DNA of 64,000 nucleotides from Methanobacterium spitsbergense (GCF_019931065.1 NZ_JAIOUQ010000014.1:1-64000), one strand, 5' to 3'; positions 45,144 through 55,274 are shown, numbered from the stretch's first letter. Translations and numbers: made by a program. Notes: generated from the letters alone by a model not told the origin.

Positions 45144-45288
45144 AGGGAGGTTAAAGGGGGCTTCATCAGGCATGCATTAAAATAAGTTTAGGTGGACGTG
45201 ATTAAAAGGCGTCTACCTTATAAATCGTTTGGGGGGGGGTATTACAAATTTATAAGGGAGTAAGCTGCATGCCTTCAACCCTCCTGTA
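45144..45288 (-). promoter_or_regulatory. Structured leader of the permease operon, candidate riboswitch
   Basis: Three nested or adjacent inverted repeats: GGCATGCA (45169-45176) with TGCATGCC (45266-45273); CCTTATAAAT (45216-45225) with ATTTATAAGG (45248-45257); GGTGGACG (45191-45198) with CGTCTACC (45210-45217, one mismatch in minus-strand RNA). An outer GGAGGGTT/AACCTCC pairing (about 45276-45283 and 45146-45152) closes the structure. One loop contains nine C in minus-strand RNA. A TATA-like CTTATATG on the minus strand lies near 45311-45319. It matches no riboswitch class I can recall; a mobile palindromic element is the alternative. Confidence 0.5.
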
Positions 45289-45320
45289 ATGTATAATGTA
45301 AAAGTTGTAACATATAAGTT

Positions 45321-45788
45321 TATCGGTGTTTCAAATTCAACCATGATAAAAAAAAAATTGAAAATCAATAAATATCAAATAATTATTCATTTAAAACTTT
45401 AATATGGGTTTATAATAACATTAATATCAAATCATTATATTTAAAGTCAAAATAAATTCATTAATTAGATTAAAATTATGATAAATAATGATTTGACAAA
45501 GGAAATGAAATATAATTAAAATAATTAGTTTATTAAAGAATTAAATGAATTTTAATAATATTTTAAAAAAAAATATTTTCCATTTTCAAATTAGAAATAT
45601 TCTATGAAGATCATTTTTGCAATTTTGTTTGAATATTCAATTTTTCATTTACGTAAATCTTCTAAAATAACATCATAAATCAAGTATTATAATGGGATCT
45701 AATCAATTATTTAATGTCTAATGATTTAACCATTTTAAGGTTTACAGGGGGAATTTTTTCACTTAAAACACAAGGATGTTGTTTTCTA
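45321..45788. other. Non-coding AT-rich stretch
   Basis: 468 bp between the permease promoter and the end of the sensor kinase. TA-rich with several AATTAAT-type runs; I see no gene, tRNA or strong repeat. Confidence 0.4.
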
Positions 45789-47855
45789 TCAAATCCTCTC
45801 CTGATACTCAAGTTCCTTAAATATAATTTTGAATGCTGTTCCATTTTTCACTTCAAAACTCATTTTACCATCTAATTGGGTAACTAATGCATTTACAAGC
45901 ATTAAACCAAGTGATTTTGAGTTTTCAGGATGAATTTCATCGGGTAATCCAATACCATTATCTTGAACTGTCAATGTATATGTGTCATCATACTTTTCAA
46001 GAACTATCTTTATTTCACCCTTTTCACCGGATTTAAAAGCATGTTTAAGTGCATTTGATACAAGTTCATTAATTATGAGACCTACAGGTATTGCTGTTTC
46101 AATTCCCAATTCATAATCATTGAGATCAAGCACAGTTTTTATCATTTCCCTGTCAACTTTATAAGAGTACATAATATCATCGATAAGGATTTCTAAATAG
46201 TTTTTGAAATCTATATTTGAAATATCAGTTGACTGATAAAGGTTTTCATGTATCAAGGCAATGGTATGAATTCTATTTTCACTTTCCTTGTACTTCTCAA
46301 TTATTAAATTATCATCAAATTCAGATGCCTGTAGAGATAATAAAGAACTTATAATCTGCAGACTATTTTTTACTCTGTGATGAATTTCACGAAGTAAAAG
46401 TTCTTTTTCCTTTAAAGAAGTTTTTAAAAGGCCTTCTGCCCTTTTACGGTCTGTAATGTCTATAAGGGAAATTAAACTACTCTTTGTTCCAGGTATAAAT
46501 TCGAATGTGGCAAAAAAGTCCCTTAAATCGCCTTTAATCATACTCTGGACTTCATAAGTTTTCGGAACAATAGCAGAATTAACATCCTTCTTTTCATCAA
46601 TTTTATGATAATTTTTAATTTTTTCCCTGTCGTCTGGAACCAACATTTCAATCCAGTTTAGTTTTCGTTTGATCTGGTCCCCTTTCGGGTTTAGAATATT
46701 TTGAAATATTCTATTCGCAAGGGTAATATTCATGTTCTCATCTGTGATAATCATAGCTGTTCCAGTATTTTCAAAAATACTTCTATACTTTTCTTCACTA
46801 TCTTCAAGTTGTTTTTCTGATTTTTGGAGCGCATGGAATGTGTTATTAATTGAAGAAGCCAGATCTGAAAGCTCATCATCACCAGAAACCTTGACACGTC
46901 TTTTCAAATCACCCTTCTTACCAATATCCAATATATCACTAATAATTTTATCCAGTCTGTTTAGAACATTTCTATCTAAATAATAAAGCACTAATCCCAT
47001 GAATAATAATCCAACTAGAATAATTGAAACAATAAAATAGAGGACAGTATTTAAGTAAGAATTATATAGTGTTCTTGCCATTTCTGATTTTAAGATCAAA
47101 GAAGGATTTCCATATATATCCTTCAAAAGAATGTATGCAGCAACGGAATTTGGTCCTAATATCTGCACTGTGGTATTGTTATAGGAAAGTGAATTTTGAG
47201 CCTTGATCAAATCAGGAGCATTATTGGCATTATTATAACCTGCAACACTGAGGGTATTGTTTGGAATATTAACAAAACTAGTAAGTTCCTCTCGAGTCAA
47301 GTAACGTCCCATTATGAGAGTTCCCTTTACAGGTCCCTGTTCATGACTATTTAATATAGGTTTGGAAATTAATAGCAGAGCACCTTCTGGCAAATTAAGA
47401 ATACCACTCAATCCCTCAAGGTTTTTGTGCTGTATAATAGCACTATCATTTGTGAAACTAGTGAAATTCTGGGGAAGATTCATTGACTGGTTAGTTTGGA
47501 GATCGTAGGCTTTACCATAAACAATTTTTCCATTATCATCCACAAACATAATGAGGTTCATGTGCAGTCTTGAAAAAATACTAGAGGGCAAATTATTTGT
47601 TATAAAACTGGGATTATTACCCGATACAAAAGAATAAGCATCATCCCAATGAGCCCAATCATTAGCAGTTTGATTCATTGAAGATATTGTTTGATTAAAC
47701 TGAGTCATTTCATCTTTCATTACATGTTGACTGTACCTATTTTCAAAATCACTGTAGGTATTTAAAAATACGAATTGAGAAATAACAAGTAAAATTAGGA
47801 CCATTGCAACGATAATAACACCGCTTAGTACCAAAGTTTTACTTCTAAGTTTCAT
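45789..47855 (-). CDS. Membrane sensor histidine kinase (CHASE4-HAMP-PAS-HisKA_2-HATPase)
   Basis: 688 residues. Membrane helix at about 10-30; extracytoplasmic CHASE4-like domain with [15 protein letters not shown] and [15 protein letters not shown]; second helix near 270-292; HAMP ([21 protein letters not shown]); a PAS domain around 350-470; HisKA_2 with the phospho-acceptor His in [23 protein letters not shown]; HATPase boxes [21 protein letters not shown] and [10 protein letters not shown]. It probably phosphorylates a receiver such as the one at 41324 (inference). Monocistronic. Confidence 0.92.
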   Translation of the reverse strand: MKLRSKTLVLSGVIIVAMVLILLVISQFVFLNTYSDFENRYSQHVMKDEMTQFNQTISSMNQTANDWAHWDDAYSFVSGNNPSFITNNLPSSIFSRLHMNLIMFVDDNGKIVYGKAYDLQTNQSMNLPQNFTSFTNDSAIIQHKNLEGLSGILNLPEGALLLISKPILNSHEQGPVKGTLIMGRYLTREELTSFVNIPNNTLSVAGYNNANNAPDLIKAQNSLSYNNTTVQILGPNSVAAYILLKDIYGNPSLILKSEMARTLYNSYLNTVLYFIVSIILVGLLFMGLVLYYLDRNVLNRLDKIISDILDIGKKGDLKRRVKVSGDDELSDLASSINNTFHALQKSEKQLEDSEEKYRSIFENTGTAMIITDENMNITLANRIFQNILNPKGDQIKRKLNWIEMLVPDDREKIKNYHKIDEKKDVNSAIVPKTYEVQSMIKGDLRDFFATFEFIPGTKSSLISLIDITDRKRAEGLLKTSLKEKELLLREIHHRVKNSLQIISSLLSLQASEFDDNLIIEKYKESENRIHTIALIHENLYQSTDISNIDFKNYLEILIDDIMYSYKVDREMIKTVLDLNDYELGIETAIPVGLIINELVSNALKHAFKSGEKGEIKIVLEKYDDTYTLTVQDNGIGLPDEIHPENSKSLGLMLVNALVTQLDGKMSFEVKNGTAFKIIFKELEYQERI

Positions 47856-48012
47856 ATTTTTTCATCACCCAAACAAATAAAAAATGAAAATCAATATTTT
47901 TTATAAAAACAACTATCTGGTTTAAATGTAATATCATTTTCAATAAAAGTATCTATTTACAACTCACTATATAATTTCTTATAATAACTGATAAAAATCC
48001 ATATGATTTAAA

Positions 48013-48732
48013 CTATTTCACTATCCTGAGCATTTCATTGCCACCCTTTCTAAACTCATAATCAACCTTCACAATTTCCACATCAACATCAGTGAGGTCA
48101 TTAATTATCTTTTTAACAAATTCAGATTTTTTACCCCGATTTTTTACAAGAGGATAAATTTTAAGTTCGTTGGAAGACACTCTAAGCATTTCTTTTATGG
48201 CATTTAAATGAAAATTATAATCCAATCTATGATCATAGATAAAAAGTAAATGTGAGCACAGAACAATTGAGAAACTATTATCCTTAAATGGAAGACTCTT
48301 TAAATCCGCACCAATATACCGTTCCCCTTTATATTTCCTGTAATCATCAATAAATTTTCTGCAAGCTATATTTCTTTGTTTTTTCAGATCTTCAATATCA
48401 CTAAAAAAACCCCAAACAAAATGATCAACAGATTTCAAACCCTCAACAAGCAGTTCCAAATGTTCTTTACATTTAGCTGAAAGAGCTTCCGGAGTTTCAT
48501 TGTAGATTTTATCAACAGCCTTAATATCAAATCCTTTTTTTGACATCATAGCTGTGAATGAACTTGCACCAGAAGCACAGTCAAGTATTTTTTCACCAGC
48601 AATATTTTCTGGATCAATATTGAACATCTTAATATATTCTGTCCATGTCCTTCCAATGAATATTGGGCTATCCAAATTACGGAAATGGGCTTTATTAGTA
48701 TTATTTATTGGGGAAATATCTTTATTGTCCAT
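48013..48732 (-). CDS. SAM-dependent methyltransferase-like protein
   Basis: 239 residues. Motif I is degenerate but visible: KILDCASGASSFTAMMSKKGFDIKAVD, with the acidic residue ending strand 2. IGADLKSLPFKDNSFSIVLCSHLLFIY covers motifs II-III. The N-terminus FIGRTWTEYIKMFNI is typical of small archaeal methyltransferase-like proteins of unknown substrate. It stands alone between the kinase and the glutamine-synthetase-like gene. A substrate cannot be inferred. Confidence 0.8.
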   Translation of the reverse strand: MDNKDISPINNTNKAHFRNLDSPIFIGRTWTEYIKMFNIDPENIAGEKILDCASGASSFTAMMSKKGFDIKAVDKIYNETPEALSAKCKEHLELLVEGLKSVDHFVWGFFSDIEDLKKQRNIACRKFIDDYRKYKGERYIGADLKSLPFKDNSFSIVLCSHLLFIYDHRLDYNFHLNAIKEMLRVSSNELKIYPLVKNRGKKSEFVKKIINDLTDVDVEIVKVDYEFRKGGNEMLRIVK

Positions 48733-48887
48733 ATTTAATTACCTTTTAAACTTTAAAACTGAAAAGTTCGATATCTGTTTAAAATATTTTCAAGAAATTC
48801 TATTTTCAGATTTTATATGATGCATTTAGAAGTTAAATATTTCTAAAAAAAAATTTAGATCCAAAAAAAAATCTAAAATCTAAACGA

Positions 48888-50204
48888 TTAATATCTATCA
48901 ATAAGACAAGATACTTCCTCATCCATATTTAAATCTTTTAAAATTCTCCATTCTTCCCTTTTAACAGCTAAATACGCTGCTGAAAGCCCTTTACCCAATG
49001 AGTTCATGATTGTAATGTTATTCTCCAAGTTTTCCAATGCATCAACAGGACAAGAAGGAAGTTCTTCAATACCAAGATCATCACGCTCACCATCGCCAAT
49101 ATCTCCAGGATCAGACTGCACAGGATAAGGGAGTTTAAATTTATTATCAAGACCATCAATCCCTGCTCTGATAACAGCACCAAGTGCAAGGTAGGGGTTG
49201 GCTGCAGCATCCAATGTTTTAAGTTCAAAGTGTTTGATACTGCCATCAGGTTCAGATACAACACGAATACTTGCTTCTCTATTGTCCAATCCCCAACACT
49301 TATATTTTCCAGACCATGAATGAGGTTTAATCCTTTTGTATGAGTTAGAAATAGGTGTTGTAATGGCCATTAGAGAGGGAAGATGATGAAGAACGCCTGC
49401 AATGAAATAACTTGCCTCTTTAGAAAGTTTCCACTTTCCAGATGGATCATGTGTAATATTTTCACCATTTTTCCATAGACTCATATGTAAATGGCATCCA
49501 CTTCCCGAAGAATCAGGAAAGATTTTAGGTAGAAATGAAGCTTTAATGCCATGTTTTAATGCAACTGCATTTACAGTTTCCCTAAACATTATCTGATTAT
49601 CTGCAGCCCTAAGAACATCATCATATCCAATTGTTATTTCTTGCTGACCAGGACCAGCTTCAGGATAATACTGCTCAACAACCATTCCCTGAGCTTCAAC
49701 TGAATCAACCATATCCATAATAACTTCATGATTAACATCCATTGATAATGTAGAAGCAAATGGAGTACTATCAACAGATTCAAGATTATCAGAATTTTTC
49801 AGGAGGTAAAATTCATTTTCAAACGAAGCCTTGATATTTAAACCATATTCTCCTGCATGATCAACCATTCTCCTCAAATAACCCCGAGTACAATATTGCC
49901 ATGGTTCATCATTGAAATACATATCACCCATAGCTCTTAAATGACCTGGAGCATAGGGTAACTGTGTTATGGTAGAATTATCTGCCTTTAAATATACTTC
50001 TCCAACAGGACCAAGTAAAGAATCAGGAACAACACCATCGTATATTACGGGCACAGCCTGTTGGGCCTTTGATATCCCAACATAAAAGATTGAATTAGCT
50101 TTAGAATGTAAACGAAGAGATTTAGAACGGATTATATTGGCATTATCACACCAAACAATTCTTAAAAATTTATTATCACTAGAAAATTCTTTTAAAACAC
50201 TCAA
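48888..50204 (-). CDS. Glutamine synthetase family protein
   Basis: 438 residues from a TTG start with GGGGG upstream. Family motifs: EAGPGQQEITIGYDD (metal site), GSGCHLHMSLWKNG, NSYKRIKPHSW and NREASIRVV. The N-terminal beta-grasp part is short and divergent (LRIVWCDNANIIRSKSLRL), as in type-III-like and gamma-glutamyl-amide ligases, not classic GlnA. It may therefore ligate glutamate to another amine. No nitrogen-regulation genes are adjacent. Confidence 0.85.
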   Translation of the reverse strand: MSVLKEFSSDNKFLRIVWCDNANIIRSKSLRLHSKANSIFYVGISKAQQAVPVIYDGVVPDSLLGPVGEVYLKADNSTITQLPYAPGHLRAMGDMYFNDEPWQYCTRGYLRRMVDHAGEYGLNIKASFENEFYLLKNSDNLESVDSTPFASTLSMDVNHEVIMDMVDSVEAQGMVVEQYYPEAGPGQQEITIGYDDVLRAADNQIMFRETVNAVALKHGIKASFLPKIFPDSSGSGCHLHMSLWKNGENITHDPSGKWKLSKEASYFIAGVLHHLPSLMAITTPISNSYKRIKPHSWSGKYKCWGLDNREASIRVVSEPDGSIKHFELKTLDAAANPYLALGAVIRAGIDGLDNKFKLPYPVQSDPGDIGDGERDDLGIEELPSCPVDALENLENNITIMNSLGKGLSAAYLAVKREEWRILKDLNMDEEVSCLIDRY

Positions 50205-50378
50205 TGATATTCCCCCAAATTCATATCCTCAATTCTCAACTTTCTAATTTAATATATAACATTAACAAAATAAATTTTCGCAAACAAATTCATTGAAAAA
50301 AAGAAATGGTGTTAACTTAAACAAGAATTATATTAGCAAGATTTATAAGTATGAAATTAGATCATTTAATATTCACTT

Positions 50379-50453
50379 GCTCCGGTAGTGTAGTCCGGCC
50401 AATCATTCCGCCCTCTCGAGGCGAAGACTCGGGTTCGAATCCCGGCCGGAGCA
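50379..50453 (+). tRNA. tRNA-Glu (anticodon CTC)
   Basis: Acceptor arms GCTCCGG and CCGGAGC pair perfectly, with discriminator A at 50453 and no encoded CCA. The D-arm TAGTGTAGTCCGGCCAATCA matches archaeal tRNA-Glu. The anticodon loop CTCTCGA gives CTC, flanked by CCGCC/GGCGA with one outer mismatch. T-arm TCGGG-TTCGAAT-CCCGG. No intron. No integrated element borders it. Confidence 0.92.
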
Positions 50454-50937
50454 TCAAAAACTTCTTTATTTTAACTCGGATAATTCATCAAATTTTTAAA
50501 ACCATAAAAATTTTAATTCTAAACTATTAATACCCTATTCTAAATCTGCAATAACGGTACATGGTGAACAATTTATCATTTTGTTAACTAATCATTAGTT
50601 ATAACATATAATTTCATATTAAATTAATTTTTTTTAATACATAAATTATCTTTCGAGTTAATGTTTGGTATGGTTAAAAAAGTGTAATTAATGTAATATT
50701 CCATGTACTTTACTAGGAGATAATCCCTTTATAACATTTGTTATATTTTTATATTACTATAAAACAAGTGGACTAAAGTTTAATCATTCAAAAATCAGAA
50801 TAGTATGCAAGCAAACAATAAAGTTCAAAATCACTTACTATCAGAAATAATTAAGCTAAAACTTACAAAATTAAAGAAAACTAAATTAAAATTTTGCATA
50901 AATATTTATAGCCAAAATAAAGGAGGATTTAATTAAT
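50454..50937. other. Non-coding stretch after the tRNA
   Basis: 484 bp, AT-rich. A TAACATTTGTTATATTTTTATATTAC segment near 50734 partly resembles the palindrome at 53132 and could be part of the promoter for the hydrolase. Nothing else seen. Confidence 0.35.
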
Positions 50938-51819
50938 ATGAGTAAAGAACAAAAATATACTAAGGGTTTTGTAACTTCTAAGGATGGAACTACTATTGGG
51001 TATAGACAGATGGGCAGTGGTCCGGGACTTATTCTATTGCATGGAGGTATAAGTTCCTCACAATACTTTATGAAACTCGGTGCTGCACTTTCCGATGAAT
51101 TCACTGTATATATACCAGACCGCCGTGGAAGAGGATTAAGTGGAGCATTTGGAGATAATTACGGTTTACAAAGAGAAGTAGAAGATTTAGATGCTATCCT
51201 AAAAAAAACAGATGCACATTACCTCTTCGGTGGGTCCTCAGGTGGACTTATCGCATTGCAAGCATCAATTACTTTGTCTAGCATAAAAAAAATTGTAACC
51301 TATGAACCATTAGTCTATGTTAACAAGTCTGAGATGGACAAATTTAATGAAATAGTCCAACGTTTTGAGAAACAACTAGCTGAAGGTGATGTAATCACAG
51401 CAATGATAACAGCTATGGATGTAAATTCAGAAGTAGATCCAGACCAAAAATCACCATTGGCAAATCATTTACCAAGTATAATATTAAAACCAATTTTCAG
51501 TCATGTATTGGCTTCAGATGAAAAAAACATCAAAGGTGACGATGTTACCCTTAAAGATCTAATGCCCACACTGAAATATGATATACAGTTGGTCAACGAA
51601 ACAGAAGGAAAACTTCAGAAATTCAAAAAGGTACAGTCAGAAATATTATTACTCAATGGAAGCAAAAGTCCCCTATTCCTAAAAAACAGCACTGAAGCCT
51701 TAAACAAAGTATTACCTCATACTACACACAAAGAACTTCCTGGATTAAACCATGATTCAGCACAAAATTACGGCAAGCCAGAAATCATAGCAAAAGAAAT
51801 AAAACATTTCCTTGAATGA
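50938..51819 (+). CDS. Alpha/beta hydrolase
   Basis: 293 residues. Oxyanion-hole motif LILLHGGISSSQYF, nucleophile elbow FGGSSGGLIAL (Ser in G-x-S-x-G form) and catalytic His in ELPGLNHDSAQN; an acidic residue is expected around 235-240. PDRRGRGLSG is the usual strand-4 signature of esterase/epoxide-hydrolase-like members. An excellent AAGGAGGATT site precedes the ATG. The substrate is unknown; it stands alone. Confidence 0.88.
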   Translation: MSKEQKYTKGFVTSKDGTTIGYRQMGSGPGLILLHGGISSSQYFMKLGAALSDEFTVYIPDRRGRGLSGAFGDNYGLQREVEDLDAILKKTDAHYLFGGSSGGLIALQASITLSSIKKIVTYEPLVYVNKSEMDKFNEIVQRFEKQLAEGDVITAMITAMDVNSEVDPDQKSPLANHLPSIILKPIFSHVLASDEKNIKGDDVTLKDLMPTLKYDIQLVNETEGKLQKFKKVQSEILLLNGSKSPLFLKNSTEALNKVLPHTTHKELPGLNHDSAQNYGKPEIIAKEIKHFLE

Positions 51820-52117
51820 AGGAGTAAGATTGAATAAAACTTCTTTTTATTTTTTAAATACAGATTCATGAATTTTTATTCATGATAATTTTTTCGTTAT
51901 TCCAAAATAATTTATTTAGATTGTTTTATATTCATTTACTTCGTTAAATTTTATTATTGCAATCTAATAGAAAAGCTTTTATGTAAAAACAAGGATTTTA
52001 TGACCGTTTTCATATTACTATGAAATTTTTTATTCTCGAATATTTTAATTGGAGACATTAATAGTTTTTAGTTAATATTCCACTTAATAAAATAGGATTT
52101 TTAGTGCTAATTTATTT

Positions 52118-52795
52118 TCATTTCGTGTATGCAATAACCCCGCATGGTGCACTGTCAATTCCTTTCACTTGCCATGGCACAACAACAACTCTTATGAGAT
52201 AGTCCTCCACTTCTAGCAATTCAAGGTTCATATCTTCAATTAGTAAAAGAGGATCCCCATAATTTTCATCTTCAATAAAAGCATTAATATGGGCCTCTTT
52301 AAGCATTTTGGCATCACCATATCTAGTAATGGAGATTATATCAATACCAATACATTTTATATTTTTATAAGTTTTCCTGATCCATCGAAGTAATTCCGGA
52401 GTTATACAAGGATAGTCAGTTAAATAGAGGTTAAGATTTTCATCCCTATTCTTACCAAAACCAGTCTTGATCAACAAACAATCATATCCACTAAGATCAA
52501 TTTCAGAAAGATCATCAACTGTAATAAATTCCCCTAGACCCTTTTCACAATTTAACAGAAAAGGATCATGGAATGTAAGTTCCATTATATCATAATCCGA
52601 TATGGATTTACCAGAGGATATGAAATGTCTTGGAGCATCCACATGAGTTCCACAGTGATTACCCACCTGAATAATGTATGTGTTGTAATCCTCACCCCAT
52701 GCTATTTGATTGTTGGGTTTTATAACAGGCTTTGTTGTTCCAACGTAGTAAGCTGAATTGTTATCAATATAATATGAAAGTAGTACAGTTTTCAT
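52118..52795 (-). CDS. Cyclase/kynurenine-formamidase family hydrolase
   Basis: 225 residues with the metal-binding signature HCGTHVDAPRHF (HxGTHxDxPxH) that defines this family. A second region LLIKTGFGKN and late IDIISI match the fold. Members hydrolyse amides or cyclise polyketides with a bound metal ion. Nothing nearby points to tryptophan breakdown, so the substrate is open. The ATG at 52795 is preceded by TTGGAGGAT. Confidence 0.85.
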   Translation of the reverse strand: MKTVLLSYYIDNNSAYYVGTTKPVIKPNNQIAWGEDYNTYIIQVGNHCGTHVDAPRHFISSGKSISDYDIMELTFHDPFLLNCEKGLGEFITVDDLSEIDLSGYDCLLIKTGFGKNRDENLNLYLTDYPCITPELLRWIRKTYKNIKCIGIDIISITRYGDAKMLKEAHINAFIEDENYGDPLLLIEDMNLELLEVEDYLIRVVVVPWQVKGIDSAPCGVIAYTK

Positions 52796-53384
52796 ATAGA
52801 TCCTCCAATTATTTCTTTCTAAAATAAGCTTAATAAGTTTTTTTATAGTAAATTTATCTAAAACCTTTTTTTAAAGTGATTATCAGAATAAACAACAGGT
52901 TATTGCTTTAATGATCCTTAATCATGTTAGATGACTCTGTTATGAGCTTTTAAAAAAGTTGCCGAACTTGTAACTATTAATAATATCCTTAAAAATTCTT
53001 AATTATTATAATATTAGAAACTAACCAGTTTTAGGATTTTCAACACTATTAAAATGAAAAAAACATGTTTCATTTAGTAATAGCTGTTCATTTAATCCTG
53101 ATTTGGGTTTAGAGAAAACTATATAAAGTTTAATATAACAATTGTTATATTGGGGGGGGGAGGGGAGTAAAACAAATTACAGGACAAATTTCCCTAATTT
53201 GATGTTATTTAATCTTTAAAACTTTTTAATATTATCTAAAAGATTAAATCCATCTTTTTAGGTTAAAAAATAGAAATTAATTATATGACGCAAAAACTAC
53301 TACAAAAAATTTTATCATTCCTGAACAACATATTATATATTAATAATAATAATTTTTTTAAAATATTTTTAAGAGGTGGATTCA
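52796..53384. promoter_or_regulatory. Leader and promoter of the sulfur operon: perfect palindrome, G-tract, hairpin
   Basis: A TATA-like ACTATATAAAG (about 53118-53128) is followed by the perfect 20-bp palindrome AATATAACAATTGTTATATT (53132-53151). Nine G, one A and four G come next (53152-53165), then a hairpin CAAATTA (53173-53179) / TAATTTG (53195-53201) with an inner GGA/TCC pairing. The palindrome overlaps the expected transcription start, as for a repressor site. The leader to the TusA-like gene is about 230 bases. The left part (52796-53100) shows nothing. Confidence 0.5.
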
Positions 53385-53606
53385 ATGGCAGAAGTGAAAG
53401 TTGATGTTAAAGGGGAAACATGTCCAGTACCACTTGTCGAAATGAGAAAGGCAGTAAGAAAGGCATCACCTGGAGAAATTATTGAAGTAACAGGTACCCA
53501 TCCTGCATCCAAAAAAGAAATACCCATGGCAGTTGAAGCTCTGGGATTAGAATTGGTTGATATTCAAGAAAAGGATGGAATATGGACCATCAAAATTCGC
53601 AAATAA
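53385..53606 (+). CDS. TusA/SirA-family sulfur carrier protein
   Basis: 73 residues from the ATG at 53385 (GAGGTGGA upstream). The family motif GETCPVPLVEMRKAV carries the sulfur-accepting Cys in CPxP; the rest (GEIIEVTGTHPASKKEIPMA) fits the two-layer TusA fold. It accepts persulfide sulfur from a desulfurase and passes it on. It is the first gene of a TusA-DsrE-NifS-like operon (gap 23 bp), so it probably hands sulfur between the two following proteins or to thiolation or Fe-S assembly. Confidence 0.92.
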   Translation: MAEVKVDVKGETCPVPLVEMRKAVRKASPGEIIEVTGTHPASKKEIPMAVEALGLELVDIQEKDGIWTIKIRK

Positions 53607-53629
53607 AAAAAATTGAGGAGTAAAAAAAA

Positions 53630-54064
53630 ATGGTTGAAGAAAATAAACCAGATAAGGCAACCATAATTGTGCACAGCGGAGACATGGATAAAATATACAG
53701 CGCACTCATAGTTGCCAATGGGGCCCTATCTATGGGAATGGAAGCATCACTATATTTCACGTTTTGGGGACTGCAACGACTTCAAAAGGGCGGACTTGAA
53801 AAGGGACCTCTATCAAAAATGCACTTCCTAGGACTTGGAAAATCTATGATAAAAAGCAGGATGAAAAAAGCTAATGTAGCCTCACTTGAACATCTATTTA
53901 GGGATTTCAAGGAATTGGGTGGTAAAGTAATAGCATGCGAGATGACCATGGAGATTATGGGTGTGAGCAAGGAAGACTTGGATCAAAATTTGATAGATGA
54001 ATATGGTGCAGTGGGAACCTATGTCAACGAAGCAAGAGATTCAAAAATAACCCTCTTCATTTAA
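53630..54064 (+). CDS. DsrE/DsrF-like (DsrEFH superfamily) protein
   Basis: 144 residues. Pattern ATIIVHSGDMDKIYSALIVANGALSMGMEASLYFTFWGLQ is typical of the DsrE/peroxiredoxin-like branch, with CEMTMEIMGV carrying the likely functional Cys near residue 104. These proteins bind or transfer sulfur with TusA-type carriers. It lies between the TusA and NifS-like genes in one operon; GAGGAG precedes the ATG. Confidence 0.88.
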   Translation: MVEENKPDKATIIVHSGDMDKIYSALIVANGALSMGMEASLYFTFWGLQRLQKGGLEKGPLSKMHFLGLGKSMIKSRMKKANVASLEHLFRDFKELGGKVIACEMTMEIMGVSKEDLDQNLIDEYGAVGTYVNEARDSKITLFI

Positions 54065-54107
54065 TCTAAATTACTAAAATTTCTGTAAATAAGGAGGAAT
54101 AATCAAT

Positions 54108-55274
54108 ATGCCTAATAAGTATATCTATCTTGACAATGCATCGGTTACAAGAATGGATGAAAGAGTCTTGGAAGTAATGAACCCTTATTTTTTCGAATCC
54201 TACGCAATACCAACATCAGAAACAGGATATTCAATGGGTATCGAAGCAAGAGAAGCCCTTGAAAAAAGCAGAGTAAAAATAGCCACAGCATTGGGTGCTA
54301 ATGAAAACGAACTCATATTTACATCTGGCAGTTCAGAATCAAGTAACATGGCTGTTAAGGGTGTTGCAATGGCATTGATAAACAAGAAAGGAAAACATAT
54401 CATAGTATCAGCCATAGAAGATTTTCCAGTATTAAACAGTGCGAAAGCCCTGGAAAAATATGGATTTGACGTAACCTACCTCGAAGTTGACGAATATGGA
54501 ATAGTTGATCCCCAGGTGTTAAAAAATTCCATTAGAGACGATACAATATTGGTATCTATTCAACATGCAAACCAGGAAATTGGAAGCTTACAGGACATAA
54601 AATCAATAGGTGAGATCTGCAGAGAAAAAGGAGTAATATTTCACACAGACGCCACTCACACATTCACCAAAGTACCTTTAGATGTGAGTGTACTGCCAGT
54701 TGATCTTGTAACAATCTCAGCACATACAATACATGGACCCAACGGAATTGGAGCACTTTACATCAAAAAAGGAACACCCATGATGAAATGGCTTGATGGC
54801 GGATTTCAGGAGTTCAACAAACGAGGCGGTCTTGAAAATATTCCGGGAGCAATTGGCTTTGCAAAAGCAGTTGAACTCGTAACCAATGAGGAAAATACGA
54901 AGATCCAGGACATGCGCGACCATCTGATTGAAAGAGTACTATCAGAAATACCTCAAACAATACTGAATGGTCATCCATTACTTAGAACACCTCAAAATGC
55001 CAATATAACATTTCAATATGTGGAAGGAGAATCAGTAACACTACATCTAGACATGCGCGGGTTCGCTGTAAGTACAGGCTCTGCATGTTTCAGCAGATCC
55101 CTACAGGCAAGCCATGTAATACTTGGAATAGGGGGAGACCCTGAAAGAGCACATGGATCGCTCAGAATAACATTGGGACGTTTCAACAAAATGGGAGATG
55201 TAGATGCAATTATAGATGCATTAATAGAAGTTGTAACCAATTTAAGAAAGATGAGCCCGCTAGGTAAAACCTAA
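54108..55274 (+). CDS. NifS/IscS-like class V aminotransferase lacking the PLP lysine
   Basis: 388 residues, the normal length for cysteine desulfurases. Conserved parts: TSGSSESSNMAVKG, SIQHANQEIG, FHTDATHTFTKVPLD and the active-site loop STGSACFSRSL with Cys327. But the PLP motif normally reading SxHKxxGPxG is SAHTIHGPNG, so the Schiff-base Lys is Thr207, and the Gln next to PLP in DAxQ is His. It may bind PLP differently, act as a persulfide carrier through Cys327, or be inactive. Third gene of the sulfur operon; AAGGAGGAATAATC precedes the ATG. Confidence 0.85.
   Translation: MPNKYIYLDNASVTRMDERVLEVMNPYFFESYAIPTSETGYSMGIEAREALEKSRVKIATALGANENELIFTSGSSESSNMAVKGVAMALINKKGKHIIVSAIEDFPVLNSAKALEKYGFDVTYLEVDEYGIVDPQVLKNSIRDDTILVSIQHANQEIGSLQDIKSIGEICREKGVIFHTDATHTFTKVPLDVSVLPVDLVTISAHTIHGPNGIGALYIKKGTPMMKWLDGGFQEFNKRGGLENIPGAIGFAKAVELVTNEENTKIQDMRDHLIERVLSEIPQTILNGHPLLRTPQNANITFQYVEGESVTLHLDMRGFAVSTGSACFSRSLQASHVILGIGGDPERAHGSLRITLGRFNKMGDVDAIIDALIEVVTNLRKMSPLGKT

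Noticed and set aside
45144..45170. CTGATGA in the permease leader as a hammerhead ribozyme core
   Set aside because: No matching GAAA after a stem II and no cleavage-site arrangement; the sequence probably belongs to the leader's internal loop.
50379..50453. tRNA-Glu as the island's integration site
   Set aside because: It is 9 kb from the integrase and is bordered by ordinary chromosomal genes; no copy of its 3' end was seen near 14.5 or 41.2 kb.
51894..51956. Two TTCGTTA half-sites downstream of the alpha/beta hydrolase as another RHH operator
   Set aside because: Both are in the same orientation, 50 bp apart, with no inverted partner and no gene start close by; single half-sites are expected by chance in such AT-rich DNA.
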